A stretch of DNA of 7,334 nucleotides from assembly GCA_020027635.1 (NCBI GenBank), contig JAHKKL010000077.1:1-7334 (forward strand), written 5' to 3'. Position numbers and translations under genes: made by a program. How positions within the stretch are numbered: the stretch's first letter is position 1; every line of letters begins with the position of its first letter. Shown in pieces: positions 7,190 through 7,334 of this stretch. The notes under the pieces are model-generated. The model saw only the letters and a program-made list of their open reading frames with translations. It did no database searches and was not told where the DNA came from. The DNA is from Gammaproteobacteria bacterium. Lineage in GTDB: Bacteria; Pseudomonadota; Gammaproteobacteria; UBA9214.

Positions 7190-7226
7190 AAGTTATCGAT
7201 CACGAGGCTGGGGACACCCCTACCTG

Positions 7227-7334
7227 ATGGACATGAGCCTCTGTGGCAGAAGTCGCTATGCTATCGAGTCAGCCATCGGCTTCGAATACCCCGAAAGAGA
7301 GAATGTCACTGATTTACCTATGGAAACCACAATT
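7227..7334 (+). CDS. Possible 5' end of a divergent gene (runs off window)
   Basis: From ATG 7227, 36 codons stay open to the window edge. The peptide begins MDMSLCGRSRYAIESAIGFE and continues YPERENVTDLPMETTI. I do not recognise it. No convincing Shine-Dalgarno precedes the ATG; GAGGCTGGGGA is too far upstream. About half the codons end in G or C, lower than expected beside the GC-rich genes here, and several rare-looking codons (AGA, AGT, TTA) occur. If real, it would be divergent from the Sel1 gene, with only 49 bp between the starts. It may equally be non-coding promoter DNA of the operon. Confidence 0.25.
   Translation, partial: MDMSLCGRSRYAIESAIGFEYPERENVTDLPMETTI

Noticed and set aside
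7258..7286. Possible sigma-70 promoter on the minus strand: TTCGAA (7281-7286), 17-nt spacer, TAGCAT (7258-7263)
   Set aside because: Spacing is ideal, but the boxes match consensus at only 3/6 and 4/6 positions, which is common by chance.

Overview
The window reads as chromosomal DNA from a GC-rich gammaproteobacterium. The gene content suggests a sulfur-oxidising (Chromatiales-like) lineage. That inference rests on the gene pair mfd-csiV, on a trifunctional CysG of the enterobacterial/pseudomonad type, and on a gene I recognise with moderate confidence as dsrS, which belongs to the reverse dissimilatory sulfite reductase (rDsr) sulfur-oxidation locus. No phage, IS, CRISPR, tRNA or rRNA signal was seen.

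Left half, plus strand: the window opens inside mfd (transcription-repair coupling factor), which lacks roughly its first 180 residues. Overlapping its 3' end by 26 nt is a secreted protein of the CsiV family, linked in Vibrio to peptidoglycan synthesis through PBP1A. The overlap indicates one transcript.

Centre: a 252-bp convergent intergenic space (3604-3855) holds a TTCCGTG-type inverted repeat with short tandem periods in each arm, then a perfect 22-bp-stem palindrome. Both look like dispersed genomic repeat elements and may also end transcription from both sides. A smaller 7-bp inverted repeat follows.

Right half, minus strand: a compact four-gene run reads leftwards as Sel1-repeat protein, DsrS-like protein, glutaredoxin 3 (GTG start with a good Shine-Dalgarno) and siroheme synthase CysG. 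Gaps are 36, 29 and 38 nt, so these are probably one operon. CysG makes siroheme, the prosthetic-group precursor of sulfite reductases (DsrAB and CysI). Glutaredoxin is a dithiol reductant, and DsrS has been linked to control of Dsr protein levels in Allochromatium. The operon therefore looks like an accessory sulfur-metabolism unit, but this reading is an inference from context. The last 157 bp (7178-7334) lie upstream of the operon and should hold its promoter. They also contain an uncertain open frame on the plus strand that runs off the edge.
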